Positions 7,651-16,022 of a DNA stretch of 64,000 nucleotides are shown piece after piece (position 1 is the stretch's first letter; every line of letters begins with the position of its first letter). Position numbers and translations under genes: made by a program. A model generated the notes under the pieces. The model worked only from the letters and a program-made list of their open reading frames with translations. It had not been told where the DNA came from and made no database searches. The stretch comes from Marinobacterium iners (GTDB lineage: Bacteria; Pseudomonadota; Gammaproteobacteria; Pseudomonadales; Balneatricaceae), in contig NZ_CP022297.1 of the NCBI RefSeq assembly GCF_017310015.1, positions 1,736,001 to 1,800,000 on the forward strand. Reading direction: 5' to 3'.

Positions 7651-8538
7651 ATGGCGACATTTCTCGGTATCAATCTCTTTGGTCTTTTCGGCCAGCTGCT
7701 GGTCGGTCTGATCAACGGGTCATTCTATGCTCTGCTCAGCCTGGGGCTGGCAATCATCTTTGGTCTGCTCAAGATCATCAATTTTGCTCAGGGTGCCATG
7801 TACATGTTGGGTGCCTTTGCTGCCTGGATGGCGCTAAACTACTTCGGCATCAACTATTGGGCTGCACTGGTGATAGTGCCGCTGGTGGTTGGCTTTGTCG
7901 GTATCTTGATGGAGCGGTTTTTGATCCGTCCCATTGCCAATGAAGATCATCTTTACAGTCTGCTGCTGACCTTTGGGGTTGCGATGATTCTGCAGGGGCT
8001 GTTTACCCATCTCTACGGCTCCTCAGGTATGTCATATACCATTCCTGACTCATTGCGTGGGGGTACCAAGCTGCCATTCATGTATTTGCCGGACTATCGT
8101 CTCTGGATTATCTGTGCCTCGGTCGTGGTCTGTGGCCTGACCTGGTGGATGATTGAGAAAACCAAACTGGGCGCCTATCTGCGTGCCGGTACCGAGAACC
8201 CGCAGTTGATGCAGGCATTTGGTATTAACGTTCCCTTGATTGTGACACTGACCTTTGGCTTCGGTGTGGGTCTGGCCGGCCTTGCCGGTGTCATGGCTGC
8301 CCCGATCTACTCCGTGTCACCGGATATGGGTTCCAACATTCTGATTGTGGTGTTCGCCATTGTGGTGATCGGCGGTATGGGCTCCATTGGTGGTGCAATA
8401 CTGACGGGTCTCGGCATGGGGGTCATCGAAGGCTTGACCAAGTATTTTTACCCGGAAGCGTCCAATACCGTCATCTTTCTGGTCATGGTGGTTGTATTGC
8501 TGGTGAAACCGGCCGGTCTGTTCGGTAAGGAAGCCTGA
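7651..8538 (+). CDS. livH: Branched-chain amino acid type ABC transporter, permease LivH-like
   Basis: A 295-residue inner-membrane permease of the LivH class. Around eight hydrophobic segments are visible, with family signatures GLAIIFGLLKIINFAQGAMYMLGA near the N-terminus (given in part) and the EAA-like region GIGGMGSIGGAILTGL variant VIGGMGSIGGAILTG near the C-terminus. With LivM it forms the translocation channel served by the two ATPases at 4760-6288. It begins at an ATG with a short AAGG site, 114 nt behind the binding-protein gene, and is followed after 10 nt by livM. Confidence 0.93.
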   Translation: MATFLGINLFGLFGQLLVGLINGSFYALLSLGLAIIFGLLKIINFAQGAMYMLGAFAAWMALNYFGINYWAALVIVPLVVGFVGILMERFLIRPIANEDHLYSLLLTFGVAMILQGLFTHLYGSSGMSYTIPDSLRGGTKLPFMYLPDYRLWIICASVVVCGLTWWMIEKTKLGAYLRAGTENPQLMQAFGINVPLIVTLTFGFGVGLAGLAGVMAAPIYSVSPDMGSNILIVVFAIVVIGGMGSIGGAILTGLGMGVIEGLTKYFYPEASNTVIFLVMVVVLLVKPAGLFGKEA

Positions 8539-8548
8539 GGGGGTTATG

Positions 8549-9475
8549 ATGAAAGTAAACAAACTCTATGTAGCACTTCTGGTGCTGGCGGTAGTGGCTC
8601 CCTTTTTCCTCTACCCGGTATTTCTGGCCAAGCTGCTCTGTTTTGCGCTCTTTGCCTGTGCGTTCAACCTGATGCTGGGGTATGTAGGGCTGCTGTCATT
8701 CGGTCATGCTGCCTTTCTGGGTACGGGGGGGTATATTACAGGCTGGCTGATGATGAACTCCGGCATGACGCCTGAGCTGGCGATCATCTTGGGAACTGTT
8801 GCGGCAGGTGCCTTGGGGGCGGTATTCGGCAAATTGTCGGTGAAGCGTGAGGGGATCTACTTCGCCATGGTGACACTGGCATTGGCACAGCTGGTCTTCT
8901 TTATATACCTGCAGGCGCCGTTTACCGGTGGCGAGGATGGTATGCAGGGGGTACCGCGTGGAAATCTGTTCGGATTCATTGATCTGTCCGACAACATGAA
9001 CATGTATTATTTCGTACTGGCCGTGTTTCTGATTGGTTTCTGGGTGATTCATCGCACCATCCATTCGCCTTTTGGCCAGGTGCTGAAAGCGATTCGTGAG
9101 AATGAAGCGCGTGCTGTTTCCCTGGGCTACAACGTCAATGACTACAAATGGGTTGCCTTTACCATTTCAGCCGCACTGGCCGGTCTGGCCGGTTCGACCA
9201 AGACTCTGGTATTTCAGCTGGCGTCACTGACCGATGTGCACTGGCACATGTCCGGTGAGGTGGTACTGATGACGCTGGTAGGTGGTGTCGGCACCATTCT
9301 GGGTCCGGTTGTCGGTGCCGGTGTGATCGTGACCATGCAGAACTACCTGTCCGGTGGTGAGTTGGGGAACTATGTACATATTATCATGGGCTTCATTTTC
9401 GTAATCTGTGTGCTGGCGTTCCGCAGCGGTATCGTTGGCGAGTTGCAGAAAATGTGGAAACGCAATTTCGGCTAA
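8549..9475 (+). CDS. livM: Branched-chain amino acid type ABC transporter, permease LivM-like
   Basis: A 308-residue permease partner of LivH. It shows the LivM hallmarks NLMLGYVGLLSFGHAAFLG and AIRENEARAVSLGYNV (cytoplasmic loop contacting the ATPase) and about nine hydrophobic segments. Two adjacent ATG codons occur at 8546 and 8549; the second leaves 5 nt to the GAGGGGG ribosome site and is preferred. It closes the ABC operon, which ends in a strong terminator at 9496. A G7 run lies early in the gene near 8726. Confidence 0.93.
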   Translation: MKVNKLYVALLVLAVVAPFFLYPVFLAKLLCFALFACAFNLMLGYVGLLSFGHAAFLGTGGYITGWLMMNSGMTPELAIILGTVAAGALGAVFGKLSVKREGIYFAMVTLALAQLVFFIYLQAPFTGGEDGMQGVPRGNLFGFIDLSDNMNMYYFVLAVFLIGFWVIHRTIHSPFGQVLKAIRENEARAVSLGYNVNDYKWVAFTISAALAGLAGSTKTLVFQLASLTDVHWHMSGEVVLMTLVGGVGTILGPVVGAGVIVTMQNYLSGGELGNYVHIIMGFIFVICVLAFRSGIVGELQKMWKRNFG

Positions 9476-9495
9476 GTCGAGAGTGTCGAGCGATT

Positions 9496-9529
9496 CGCCC
9501 GTCGGAGATGCCCCCGGCGGGCGTTTTTT
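9496..9529 (+). terminator. Rho-independent terminator of the liv operon
   Basis: A 10-bp GC-rich stem (9496-9505 with 9514-9523, one G-T pair) is followed by TTTTTT at 9524-9529, 20 nt behind the livM stop. Confidence 0.93.
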
Positions 9530-9610
9530 GTTGCCACTCTTCAGCGGTGATCCGCTTGGCGTGAGGCAACGTATCAACTAGGATCACGTGACATCAAGTC
9601 TCGTCTATTT

Positions 9611-9638
9611 GCCCTGATCGCAAAGCATCAGGGCTTTT
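9611..9638 (+). terminator. Second terminator-like hairpin directly before hemH
   Basis: GCCCTGAT (9611-9618) pairs with ATCAGGGC (9627-9634) over an 8-nt loop, followed by TTTTG. It lies 82 nt behind the liv terminator and 19 nt ahead of the hemH start, so it could end a short transcript or attenuate hemH. Confidence 0.7.
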
Positions 9639-9656
9639 GTTATTCAGGGAGCTGTA

Positions 9657-10742
9657 ATGGGCTATCGCGGAGTAAAGGGCTTCAGTCACGACCAGAAAGA
9701 ATTGACCGGGGTGCTGGTCACCAACCTGGGGACACCGGATGAGCCTACACCCAAGGCCTTGAGGCGATATCTGAAAGAGTTTCTCTGGGACCCTCGTGTG
9801 GTTGAAGTGCCACGACCGATCTGGTGGTGTATTCTCAATGGCGTCATTCTGAACATCAGACCGCGCCGTTCGGCCGCAGCCTATAAAGAGGTCTGGACCG
9901 ACCAGGGGTCTCCGCTGCTGCTGCATACACAGGCGCAGACGGCAGCACTGCAGGAACGAATGCACCATCGTTTTGGCGAAAATGTCATGATTGAATTCGC
10001 CATGCGGTATGGAAATCCTTCCATTACCAGCGTGATAGAGCGCATGCAACAGGCCGGTGTGAGGCGTCTGCTGGTGTTACCTCTTTACCCGCAGTACTCC
10101 GGTGCCACTACAGCTTCAACCTTTGATGCTGTTGCCGAGGATTTTCGTACCCGTCGATGGTTACCGGAATTGAGGATGGTGAATCACTATCATGATGAAG
10201 CAGCCTATATCGATGCGTTGGCGGCTTCGGTTGAGGCGCACTGGAAGCGTCATGGTCGGGCTGACCGTCTGTTAATGTCCTACCACGGTATACCCAAGCG
10301 CTATCTTCTGCAGGGCGATCCCTACTTCTGCGAGTGCCACAAGACTAGTCGTTTGCTTGCCGAGCGGCTTGGGCTGGAGCCCGGCAGTTGGATGACCACG
10401 TTTCAGTCACGTTTTGGTCGAGAAGAGTGGCTCAAACCCTATACGGATGAAACGTTGAAGGGCTTTCCACAACAGGGAGTCAAATCGGTACAGGTGATCT
10501 GCCCCGGCTTCTCGGCCGATTGTCTGGAAACCATCGAAGAGATCGGACAGGAGAACCGGGAGTACTTCATGGAGTCTGGTGGCGAGCGCTATGAATACAT
10601 CCCTGCGTTGAATGCAGAACCGACTCACATCGACGCATTGGAAAAACTGATCCTGAAGCATCTGCAGGGCTGGGATTTGTCACCTGCCGATGAAGGCAAA
10701 AAGTGTCAGAAACTTGCGCAGGATCAGGGGGCGGAGCGATAG
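9657..10742 (+). CDS. hemH: Ferrochelatase (protoporphyrin ferrochelatase)
   Basis: A 361-residue ferrochelatase that inserts Fe(II) into protoporphyrin IX, the last step of protohaem synthesis, at the membrane surface. The catalytic His is in LMSYHGIPKRY and the second active-site stretch is CPGFSADCLETIEEI with its Glu; the N-terminal GVLVTNLGTPDEPTPKALRRYL is also canonical. The Cys-containing FCECHKTSRLL follows the usual pattern of the gammaproteobacterial enzyme. Start ATG at 9657 with GGGAG upstream. It is unrelated to the neighbouring uptake operon and is preceded by its own hairpin at 9611. Confidence 0.96.
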   Translation: MGYRGVKGFSHDQKELTGVLVTNLGTPDEPTPKALRRYLKEFLWDPRVVEVPRPIWWCILNGVILNIRPRRSAAAYKEVWTDQGSPLLLHTQAQTAALQERMHHRFGENVMIEFAMRYGNPSITSVIERMQQAGVRRLLVLPLYPQYSGATTASTFDAVAEDFRTRRWLPELRMVNHYHDEAAYIDALAASVEAHWKRHGRADRLLMSYHGIPKRYLLQGDPYFCECHKTSRLLAERLGLEPGSWMTTFQSRFGREEWLKPYTDETLKGFPQQGVKSVQVICPGFSADCLETIEEIGQENREYFMESGGERYEYIPALNAEPTHIDALEKLILKHLQGWDLSPADEGKKCQKLAQDQGAER

Positions 10743-10796
10743 GCGCAGGCAATGCTTCACAACAGGAATGGTCTCAATATTATGGATTGATTGACC

Positions 10797-10824
10797 GCTC
10801 CGGTATGACAGGATGATCCGGAGC
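10797..10824 (+). promoter_or_regulatory. Small hairpin before the diguanylate cyclase ribosome site
   Basis: GCTCCGG (10797-10803) pairs with CCGGAGC (10818-10824), ending just before the AGGAG ribosome site. It could affect translation start; no more can be said. Confidence 0.3.
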
Positions 10825-10836
10825 CAGGAGCCTTTT

Positions 10837-12129
10837 ATGGATTTGGCACAACTGTACGAACACCTTCCCGACGCCGTCTATATTGTCGATTCCGAAACCT
10901 CGGAGATCATCGGCTGCAACCGTGCGGCCTGTACTGATCTGGGTTATAGCCGGGAGCAGGTGCTGGGCCATTCGGTACTGACCCTGCAGCGAGATGTGAC
11001 AGGTATGGATCACTGGCACAAGATTGTTGCAAGTGCACGGGAGCATGGCTCGTTTGTGTTTATAGGCCATCATATCTGTTCTGATGGCTATGAATTGCCG
11101 GTTGAAATTCGTGTTTCGATTGATCAGGTCGATGGACGTGAAGTGTTTATTTCTGTTGCGCGCGATATCAGCAATCGGATGCAGCAGTTCTGTCTGGTAC
11201 AACAGGCGCCGCAAAATGTGTGGCAGGGCCTTCATGATGTGGCAGATGGCGTGTGGGACTGGCAGGTGGACAGTGGGCAGCTGTATTTCAGCCCCAATCT
11301 CAAGCGTTTGCTGGGCTATGGCCCGGATGAGATGCAGCCGCGGCTGGAAAGCTGGAAAAGTAACATCCACCCGGAAGATGCCCCCCTTGTGCTGAGCATT
11401 CTTGAAGAACACCTGCAGGGACGGCGTCATCTGTTTGAGGCGGAATACAGGCTCAAGAACCGCAACGGACACTACTTGTGGGTGCGAGACTGTGGCCAGG
11501 TACGCGAGCGTGACGAGCAGGGCAAACCTGTCCGTGTGATCGGAATGGTGTTCAACCTGACCGATCTCAAAATGCAGGAGCTGGAGCTGCAGAAGCAGGC
11601 CGACTACGATGTCTTGACGGGGCTGTTCAATCGGCGTCGTGGTGAAGGTTTGGCCGAGCAGCAGATAGCACTAATGCGGCGTCAGCGTCGGCCACTGGGA
11701 TTGGCTCTGGTCGATCTGGATGACTTCAAACAGATCAATGATCTGCATGGGCATTTGGCCGGTGATCAAGTGCTCCAGCATGTTGCTGCCTATATCGATG
11801 AGTTTACCCGACGCTCGGATGTTCTGTTCCGCTGGGGCGGGGAGGAATTTGTGCTGGTGTGTCCTGATACTGATGCCGATGGCATGAAAAGCCTGATGCA
11901 GAAGCTTTGTCACGGCATTGCTCGCGTAAGTTTGCCCGACGCGCTGAAAACACTGGATCTGACAGCCAGTATTGGTGTCTCCCTCTATCCGCGAGATGCG
12001 ACCAGTCTTGTGGACCTGGTCGCTCGTGCTGACTCGGCCCTCTACGCGGCAAAGCATGGAGGCAAGAATCAGGTTGTGCTTTATGACGACCCCCGATGCT
12101 GTGAAGGCTGTTCAGCCAACGTACGATGA
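10837..12129 (+). CDS. PAS-PAS-GGDEF diguanylate cyclase
   Basis: A 430-residue cytoplasmic protein with no membrane segment. Two PAS domains come first (about 3-115 and 125-250, the second with a PAC-like end RNGHYLWVRDCGQV), then a short linker helix and a GGDEF domain (about 262-420). The active-site motif is GGEEF at 334-338, preceded by RRSD exactly 5 residues before it, an intact RxxD product-inhibition site, so c-di-GMP synthesis with feedback is predicted. The start at 10837 has AGGAG 6 nt upstream. What the PAS domains sense is unknown. Its 3' end overlaps the convergent AraC-type gene by 18 nt, so their transcripts are antisense to each other. Confidence 0.9.
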   Translation: MDLAQLYEHLPDAVYIVDSETSEIIGCNRAACTDLGYSREQVLGHSVLTLQRDVTGMDHWHKIVASAREHGSFVFIGHHICSDGYELPVEIRVSIDQVDGREVFISVARDISNRMQQFCLVQQAPQNVWQGLHDVADGVWDWQVDSGQLYFSPNLKRLLGYGPDEMQPRLESWKSNIHPEDAPLVLSILEEHLQGRRHLFEAEYRLKNRNGHYLWVRDCGQVRERDEQGKPVRVIGMVFNLTDLKMQELELQKQADYDVLTGLFNRRRGEGLAEQQIALMRRQRRPLGLALVDLDDFKQINDLHGHLAGDQVLQHVAAYIDEFTRRSDVLFRWGGEEFVLVCPDTDADGMKSLMQKLCHGIARVSLPDALKTLDLTASIGVSLYPRDATSLVDLVARADSALYAAKHGGKNQVVLYDDPRCCEGCSANVR

Positions 12130-13017
12130 ACGCCCCAGTCGTATCGCACGGTACTGACTGGGAGAAATCCCCATCATTTTTCTGAAAATGCGTGAGAAAT
12201 AATAGGCATCTTCATACCCTACCGCCCATGCAATCTCTTTGATGCCCTTGTTGGTTACATCCAGCAAGTGGCAGGCTCGTTCAATCTTGAGCTGAATGAA
12301 ATGGTTAATCGGAGTCGTACCGGTCAATGCCTTGTACTTCTTGATGAAGTGATATTTGGACAAGCTGACGGCGGCTGCCAGGGTATCTACATCGATCTGT
12401 TCATGCAGCCGCGCCTGCATCAAGCTGTGAATTTTCTCCAGATCAAGCGACTCCTCCTGCTGTTGCCGCGCCAGAGGGCGTAACAGCGCAATATGTGTCA
12501 TTAGCTGGCGCATTTGATTGGCGCTGTGCAGGTAAGACGCCAGATGGTGACGTGCCTGGCGTGTGTCCAGCAAGGCTTCAAAATCCGATACCAATCGTGA
12601 ATGGATCCCCAGTGGCAGCAAGGGGGAGCCGGGGTCCAGCGCCAGTTGATCAATGAACGCCTGGGAGAGCGCGCCATCGAAATGGATCCAGTAGATACTC
12701 CAGGGGTCGCGCTGGTCGGTCCAGTAATGATGAGGCGTGCCACGTGGCAGCACCAGCAGGTCCCCGGCACGAATGATTCGGCGTTTGCGGTCGGTGCCGT
12801 ACTCGACGCGTCCGCTGCCCTCAAGACAGTAGATCAGCAGAAAGTCATCATGCTGTTCACGGCGCATTTCGTGTCCCCGTGCGAGCTGGTAATAACCGAT
12901 CCCAAGCGGATACAACTGCTCGCTGAGTGGGTGTGTCGCTAGTTTCGAAACCATCTGCCGGGGCAGGACGAAACGGATGCTTTCCGGGGGCAGGGGCCAG
13001 CTGGATGGGGTGCTCAT
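12112..13017 (-). CDS. mmsR: AraC/XylS-family regulator, probable MmsR
   Basis: A 301-residue regulator. Residues about 30-130 form the cupin-like AraC sensing domain (LLIYCLEGSGRVEYG, GDLLVLPRGTPHHYW), and residues about 200-295 carry the two helix-turn-helix units with LAAAVSLSKYHFIKKYKALTG variant and the typical end GYEDAYYFSRIFRKMMGISP. It is transcribed away from mmsA, the arrangement of MmsR, the activator of mmsAB in Pseudomonas aeruginosa, so it is likely the valine/3-hydroxyisobutyrate-responsive activator. The effector is not readable. Its start region carries the motif AGTGAAAACCCTTA also found at the etf genes. The 3' end overlaps the cyclase gene by 18 nt. Confidence 0.82.
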   Translation of the reverse strand: MSTPSSWPLPPESIRFVLPRQMVSKLATHPLSEQLYPLGIGYYQLARGHEMRREQHDDFLLIYCLEGSGRVEYGTDRKRRIIRAGDLLVLPRGTPHHYWTDQRDPWSIYWIHFDGALSQAFIDQLALDPGSPLLPLGIHSRLVSDFEALLDTRQARHHLASYLHSANQMRQLMTHIALLRPLARQQQEESLDLEKIHSLMQARLHEQIDVDTLAAAVSLSKYHFIKKYKALTGTTPINHFIQLKIERACHLLDVTNKGIKEIAWAVGYEDAYYFSRIFRKMMGISPSQYRAIRLGRSSYVG

Positions 13018-13048
13018 GAAATCCTTAGTCTTTGGTTTTATATGCTTT

Positions 13049-13062
13049 AGTGAAAACCCTTA
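13049..13062. promoter_or_regulatory. AGTGAAAACCCTTA motif, copy 1 (mmsR-mmsA region)
   Basis: This 14-mer, 31 nt upstream of the mmsR start, recurs exactly at 30199-30212 between ETF-QO and etfB. In the etf copy it is part of an 18-bp dyad. A shared regulator binding site is inferred. Confidence 0.4.
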
Positions 13063-13144
13063 CTTGGCAACAATATAGTCCATCATGTGAGCAACATTAT
13101 CAATCCTGAGGACCTTCGGGCTGTGTTACAAAATGGACAAGGAA

Positions 13145-13160
13145 TTAACGTTAACGTAAA
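13145..13160. promoter_or_regulatory. LiuR-like palindrome upstream of mmsA
   Basis: TTAACGTTAACGTAAA differs by one base from the perfect palindrome at 4509. It lies 66 nt upstream of the mmsA start, with TGGACA (a possible -35) 5 nt before it. It suggests that the valine operon is in the same regulon as liu. Confidence 0.6.
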
Positions 13161-13192
13161 CAGAAGGTGGTTTGGCTGCTTTCTGAACAGAT

Positions 13193-13204
13193 AACAACAA
13201 TAAA
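13193..13204 (+). promoter_or_regulatory. AACAACAATAAA tract in the mmsA leader
   Basis: AACAACAATAAA contains overlapping AAYAAYAA matches and ends 22 nt ahead of the mmsA start, just before the GAAGGTG ribosome site. Resembles a Crc/Hfq site. Confidence 0.45.
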
Positions 13205-13226
13205 TCTGACAGTGAAGGTGAAACGA

Positions 13227-14720
13227 ATGACTCAGCATGTACCACTCCTGATCGGTGGCGAATTTGTCCAGAGTGAAACCAGCCAGTGGCTGCCGGTCAC
13301 CAATCCCGCGACTCAGGAAGTGCTGGCGCAGGTTCCCTGTGCGACTCCCGAAGAGGTTGAGCGCGCCATCGAAGCCGCCAAGACTGCATTCGAGACCTGG
13401 AAGGAAACCTCCGTTGGTGACCGTGCCCGTCTTATGCTGCGCTACCAGCATCTGCTGAAAGAGCATCACGATGAACTGGCTGAACTGCTGGCTCAAGAAA
13501 CCGGCAAGACCTTTGAAGACGCCAAAGGTGATGTGTGGCGCGGTATCGAGGTAGTTGAGCACGCGTGCAACATCGCGTCTCTGAGCATGGGTGAGACTGT
13601 CGAAAACGTTGCTCGCAAGATCGATTGCTACAGCATCACCCAGCCGCTGGGTGTATGTGTCGGCATTACGCCGTTCAACTTCCCGGCGATGATTCCGCTG
13701 TGGATGTTCCCGATGGCAATCGCCTGCGGCAACACGTTCGTGCTCAAACCTTCCGAGCAAGACCCGCTGACGCCGATGCGCCTTGCTGAGCTGTTCCAAC
13801 AGGCGGGTGCCCCTGAAGGCCTGCTGCAGATCGTACACGGTACCAAGGATGTGGTGAATCAACTTCTCACCCACAAGGATACCCCGGCGATCTCCTTTGT
13901 TGGCTCCGTGACCGTGGGTGAGCACATCTACCGCACCGGTACCGACCACATGAAGCGTGTACAGGCCTTCGCCGGTGCCAAGAACCACATGGTAGTAATG
14001 CCCGACGCCTCCAAGAACCAGGTGATCAATAACATCGCGGGCGCGTCCGTCGGTGCCGGTGGTCAGCGTTGCATGGCCATCTCCGTAGCGGTATTCGTGG
14101 GTGAAGCTCGTGAATGGATTCCGGAAGTGCGTGATGCGCTGGCAAAAGTGCGCCCGGGTGCCTGGAATGATCCCGAAGCCGGTTATGGCCCATTGATCAA
14201 TCCGCAGGCGCGTGAGCGTGTGTTGCGACTGATTCAGGAAGGCAAGGATGCTGGCGCGGACTGCATTCTGGATGGTAGCGAGTGTGTGGTGGAAGGCTAT
14301 CCTGATGGCAACTGGGTTGGTCCGACCATGTTCCGCAACGTGAGCCGTGACATGTCGATCTACCAGGAAGAAATCTTTGGTCCGGTACTGATCGCACTGG
14401 AAGTGGATACGATTGAGGAAGCGATCGCACTGATCAACGAAAACCCGTACGGCAACGGCACCTCTATCTTCACGTCGTCCGGCGCGGCGGCTCGCAAGTA
14501 CCAGCACGAGATCAAGGTGGGTCAGGTGGGCATCAACGTACCGGTACCCGTGCCTCTGCCGATGTTCTCCTTCACCGGCTGGCGTAAGTCGTTCTACGGT
14601 GATCAGCATGCTTACGGCAAGCAGGCAGTGAAGTTTTACACCGAAACCAAGACAGTGACCGCTCGCTGGTTCGAGGATGACATCGCGTCAGGCCCGAACA
14701 TGACGATCCAGTTGAAATAA
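13227..14720 (+). CDS. mmsA: Methylmalonate-semialdehyde dehydrogenase (CoA-acylating)
   Basis: A 497-residue aldehyde dehydrogenase that turns methylmalonate semialdehyde into propionyl-CoA with NAD and CoA, the last step of distal valine catabolism. Family marks are GVCVGITPFNFPAMIPLWMF for the cofactor site, FVGSVTVGEHIY, and the catalytic Cys in GAGGQRCMAISVAVFVG; the residue set QRCMA is typical of the CoA-acylating MMSDH class. The ATG at 13227 follows GAAGGTG by 8 nt and gives the usual N-terminus. It heads the operon mmsA-acd-ech-hibch-mmsB-prpE and is preceded by a LiuR-like palindrome and an A-rich leader tract. Confidence 0.95.
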   Translation: MTQHVPLLIGGEFVQSETSQWLPVTNPATQEVLAQVPCATPEEVERAIEAAKTAFETWKETSVGDRARLMLRYQHLLKEHHDELAELLAQETGKTFEDAKGDVWRGIEVVEHACNIASLSMGETVENVARKIDCYSITQPLGVCVGITPFNFPAMIPLWMFPMAIACGNTFVLKPSEQDPLTPMRLAELFQQAGAPEGLLQIVHGTKDVVNQLLTHKDTPAISFVGSVTVGEHIYRTGTDHMKRVQAFAGAKNHMVVMPDASKNQVINNIAGASVGAGGQRCMAISVAVFVGEAREWIPEVRDALAKVRPGAWNDPEAGYGPLINPQARERVLRLIQEGKDAGADCILDGSECVVEGYPDGNWVGPTMFRNVSRDMSIYQEEIFGPVLIALEVDTIEEAIALINENPYGNGTSIFTSSGAAARKYQHEIKVGQVGINVPVPVPLPMFSFTGWRKSFYGDQHAYGKQAVKFYTETKTVTARWFEDDIASGPNMTIQLK

Positions 14721-14799
14721 TGCGAGGCTAACAGAACACGCTGTTGCAATAACCGAGTCATGGCGGCGCAGGCATCATTGATCCGGTCGCCGTGACCAT

Positions 14800-14808
14800 A
14801 ACAATAAA
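14800..14808 (+). promoter_or_regulatory. AACAATAAA tract before the isobutyryl-CoA dehydrogenase gene
   Basis: AACAATAAA lies 22 nt ahead of the start at 14831 and 12 nt ahead of its GAGGT ribosome site. Same AAYAAYAA form as the other catabolic leaders. Confidence 0.42.
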
Positions 14809-14830
14809 CAGAGTGCGTCCGAGGTATGGA

Positions 14831-15985
14831 ATGGATTTTGAACTGAACGAAGACCAGATCGCCTTTGCCGACATGGCGCGGGCGTTCGCACAGAATGAAC
14901 TGGAACCCAACGCAGCCGAGTGGGATCAGGAGGCGATTTTTCCGATCGAGGTGCTGCAAAAGGCTGGCGAGTTGGGTTTCTGCTCTCTCTATACCCCCGA
15001 AGAGGTGGGTGGCCTGGGCCTTAGCCGGCTGGATGCCAGTATCATTTTCGAACAGCTGGCCATGGGGTGCACTTCCACCACCGCTTACATCACGATCCAT
15101 AACATGGTGAGCTGGATGGTCGCCAGTTTCGGTGGCCCTGCCGTGATCGAACAGTGGGGCGAGGGGCTGGCGACCGGCCAGATGTTGGGTTCCTATTGTT
15201 TGACCGAACCCAATGCCGGCTCCGATGCGGCGTCCCTGAAAACCACGGCCCGCCTTGACGGCGATCACTATGTACTCAATGGCAGCAAAATTTTCATCTC
15301 CGGTGCCGGCAGCACGGATGTGCTGGTGGTGATGGCGCGTACCGGAGACGAGGGTGCCTCCGGCATTTCCGCTTTCGCGGTTGATGCCAAAAGCGACGGT
15401 ATCAGCTACGGGCGCAAGGAAGACAAGATGGGCTGGAATTGCCAGCCAACCCGCATGATCACCTTCGAAGACGTGCATGTTCCGGCCGAGAACCTGCTCA
15501 GCAAGGAAGGTGACGGCTTCAAAATCGCCATGAAGGGACTGGACGGTGGTCGTATCAACATCGCGACCTGCTCCGTCGGTACCGCTCAGCAGGCGCTGAA
15601 CAAGGCCACCGAATACATGCTGGAGCGCAAGCAGTTTGGCAAGCGTTTGGCTGACTTTCAAGCGCTGCAGTTCCGCATTGCCGATATGCAGACCGAGCTG
15701 ATCGCGGCACGTCAAATGGTGCGTCTGGCGGCCAGTAAGCTGGATAAGGGGCATCCTGATGCTACGACCTATTGTGCCATGGCCAAGCGTTTCGCCACGG
15801 ATGTGTGTTACAACATCTGTGATGAAGCGCTGCAGTTGTATGGCGGCAACGGTTACATCAAGGAGTATCCGCTGGAGCGTTATCTGCGTGATACCCGTGT
15901 GCACCGTATCCTGGAAGGTACTAACGAAGTGATGCGTCTGATCATCTCCCGCCGCGTACTGGCGGAAGGTGCTGCCGAGCTCTAA
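14831..15985 (+). CDS. Isobutyryl-CoA dehydrogenase (ACAD8-like acyl-CoA dehydrogenase)
   Basis: A 384-residue FAD enzyme predicted to oxidise isobutyryl-CoA to methacrylyl-CoA. It has the flavin and substrate motifs YCLTEPNAGSDA and FISGAGSTDVLVV, and the catalytic Glu is at the common C-terminal position in HRILEGTNEVMRLI, unlike LiuA. The C-terminal YGGNGYIKEYPLERYLRD is canonical. Assignment to isobutyryl-CoA rests on its operon: downstream come methacrylyl-CoA hydratase, 3-hydroxyisobutyryl-CoA hydrolase and MmsB. Starts at ATG 14831 behind GAGGT; an earlier in-frame start at 14792 has no ribosome site. Electrons should go to EtfAB. Confidence 0.9.
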   Translation: MDFELNEDQIAFADMARAFAQNELEPNAAEWDQEAIFPIEVLQKAGELGFCSLYTPEEVGGLGLSRLDASIIFEQLAMGCTSTTAYITIHNMVSWMVASFGGPAVIEQWGEGLATGQMLGSYCLTEPNAGSDAASLKTTARLDGDHYVLNGSKIFISGAGSTDVLVVMARTGDEGASGISAFAVDAKSDGISYGRKEDKMGWNCQPTRMITFEDVHVPAENLLSKEGDGFKIAMKGLDGGRINIATCSVGTAQQALNKATEYMLERKQFGKRLADFQALQFRIADMQTELIAARQMVRLAASKLDKGHPDATTYCAMAKRFATDVCYNICDEALQLYGGNGYIKEYPLERYLRDTRVHRILEGTNEVMRLIISRRVLAEGAAEL

Positions 15986-16022
15986 GCCCTACTGACAAGT
16001 CCAGCATAAGGAGAACAGGGTA

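Noticed and set aside
13083..14609. A 508-codon open frame on the strand opposite to mmsA
   Set aside because: It mirrors the mmsA frame, has no ribosome site and no recognisable domain, and His/Arg-rich translation typical of antisense to GC-rich genes.
14636..15904. A 422-codon open frame opposite to the isobutyryl-CoA dehydrogenase gene
   Set aside because: Antisense shadow of a clear gene; no start signal or known motif.
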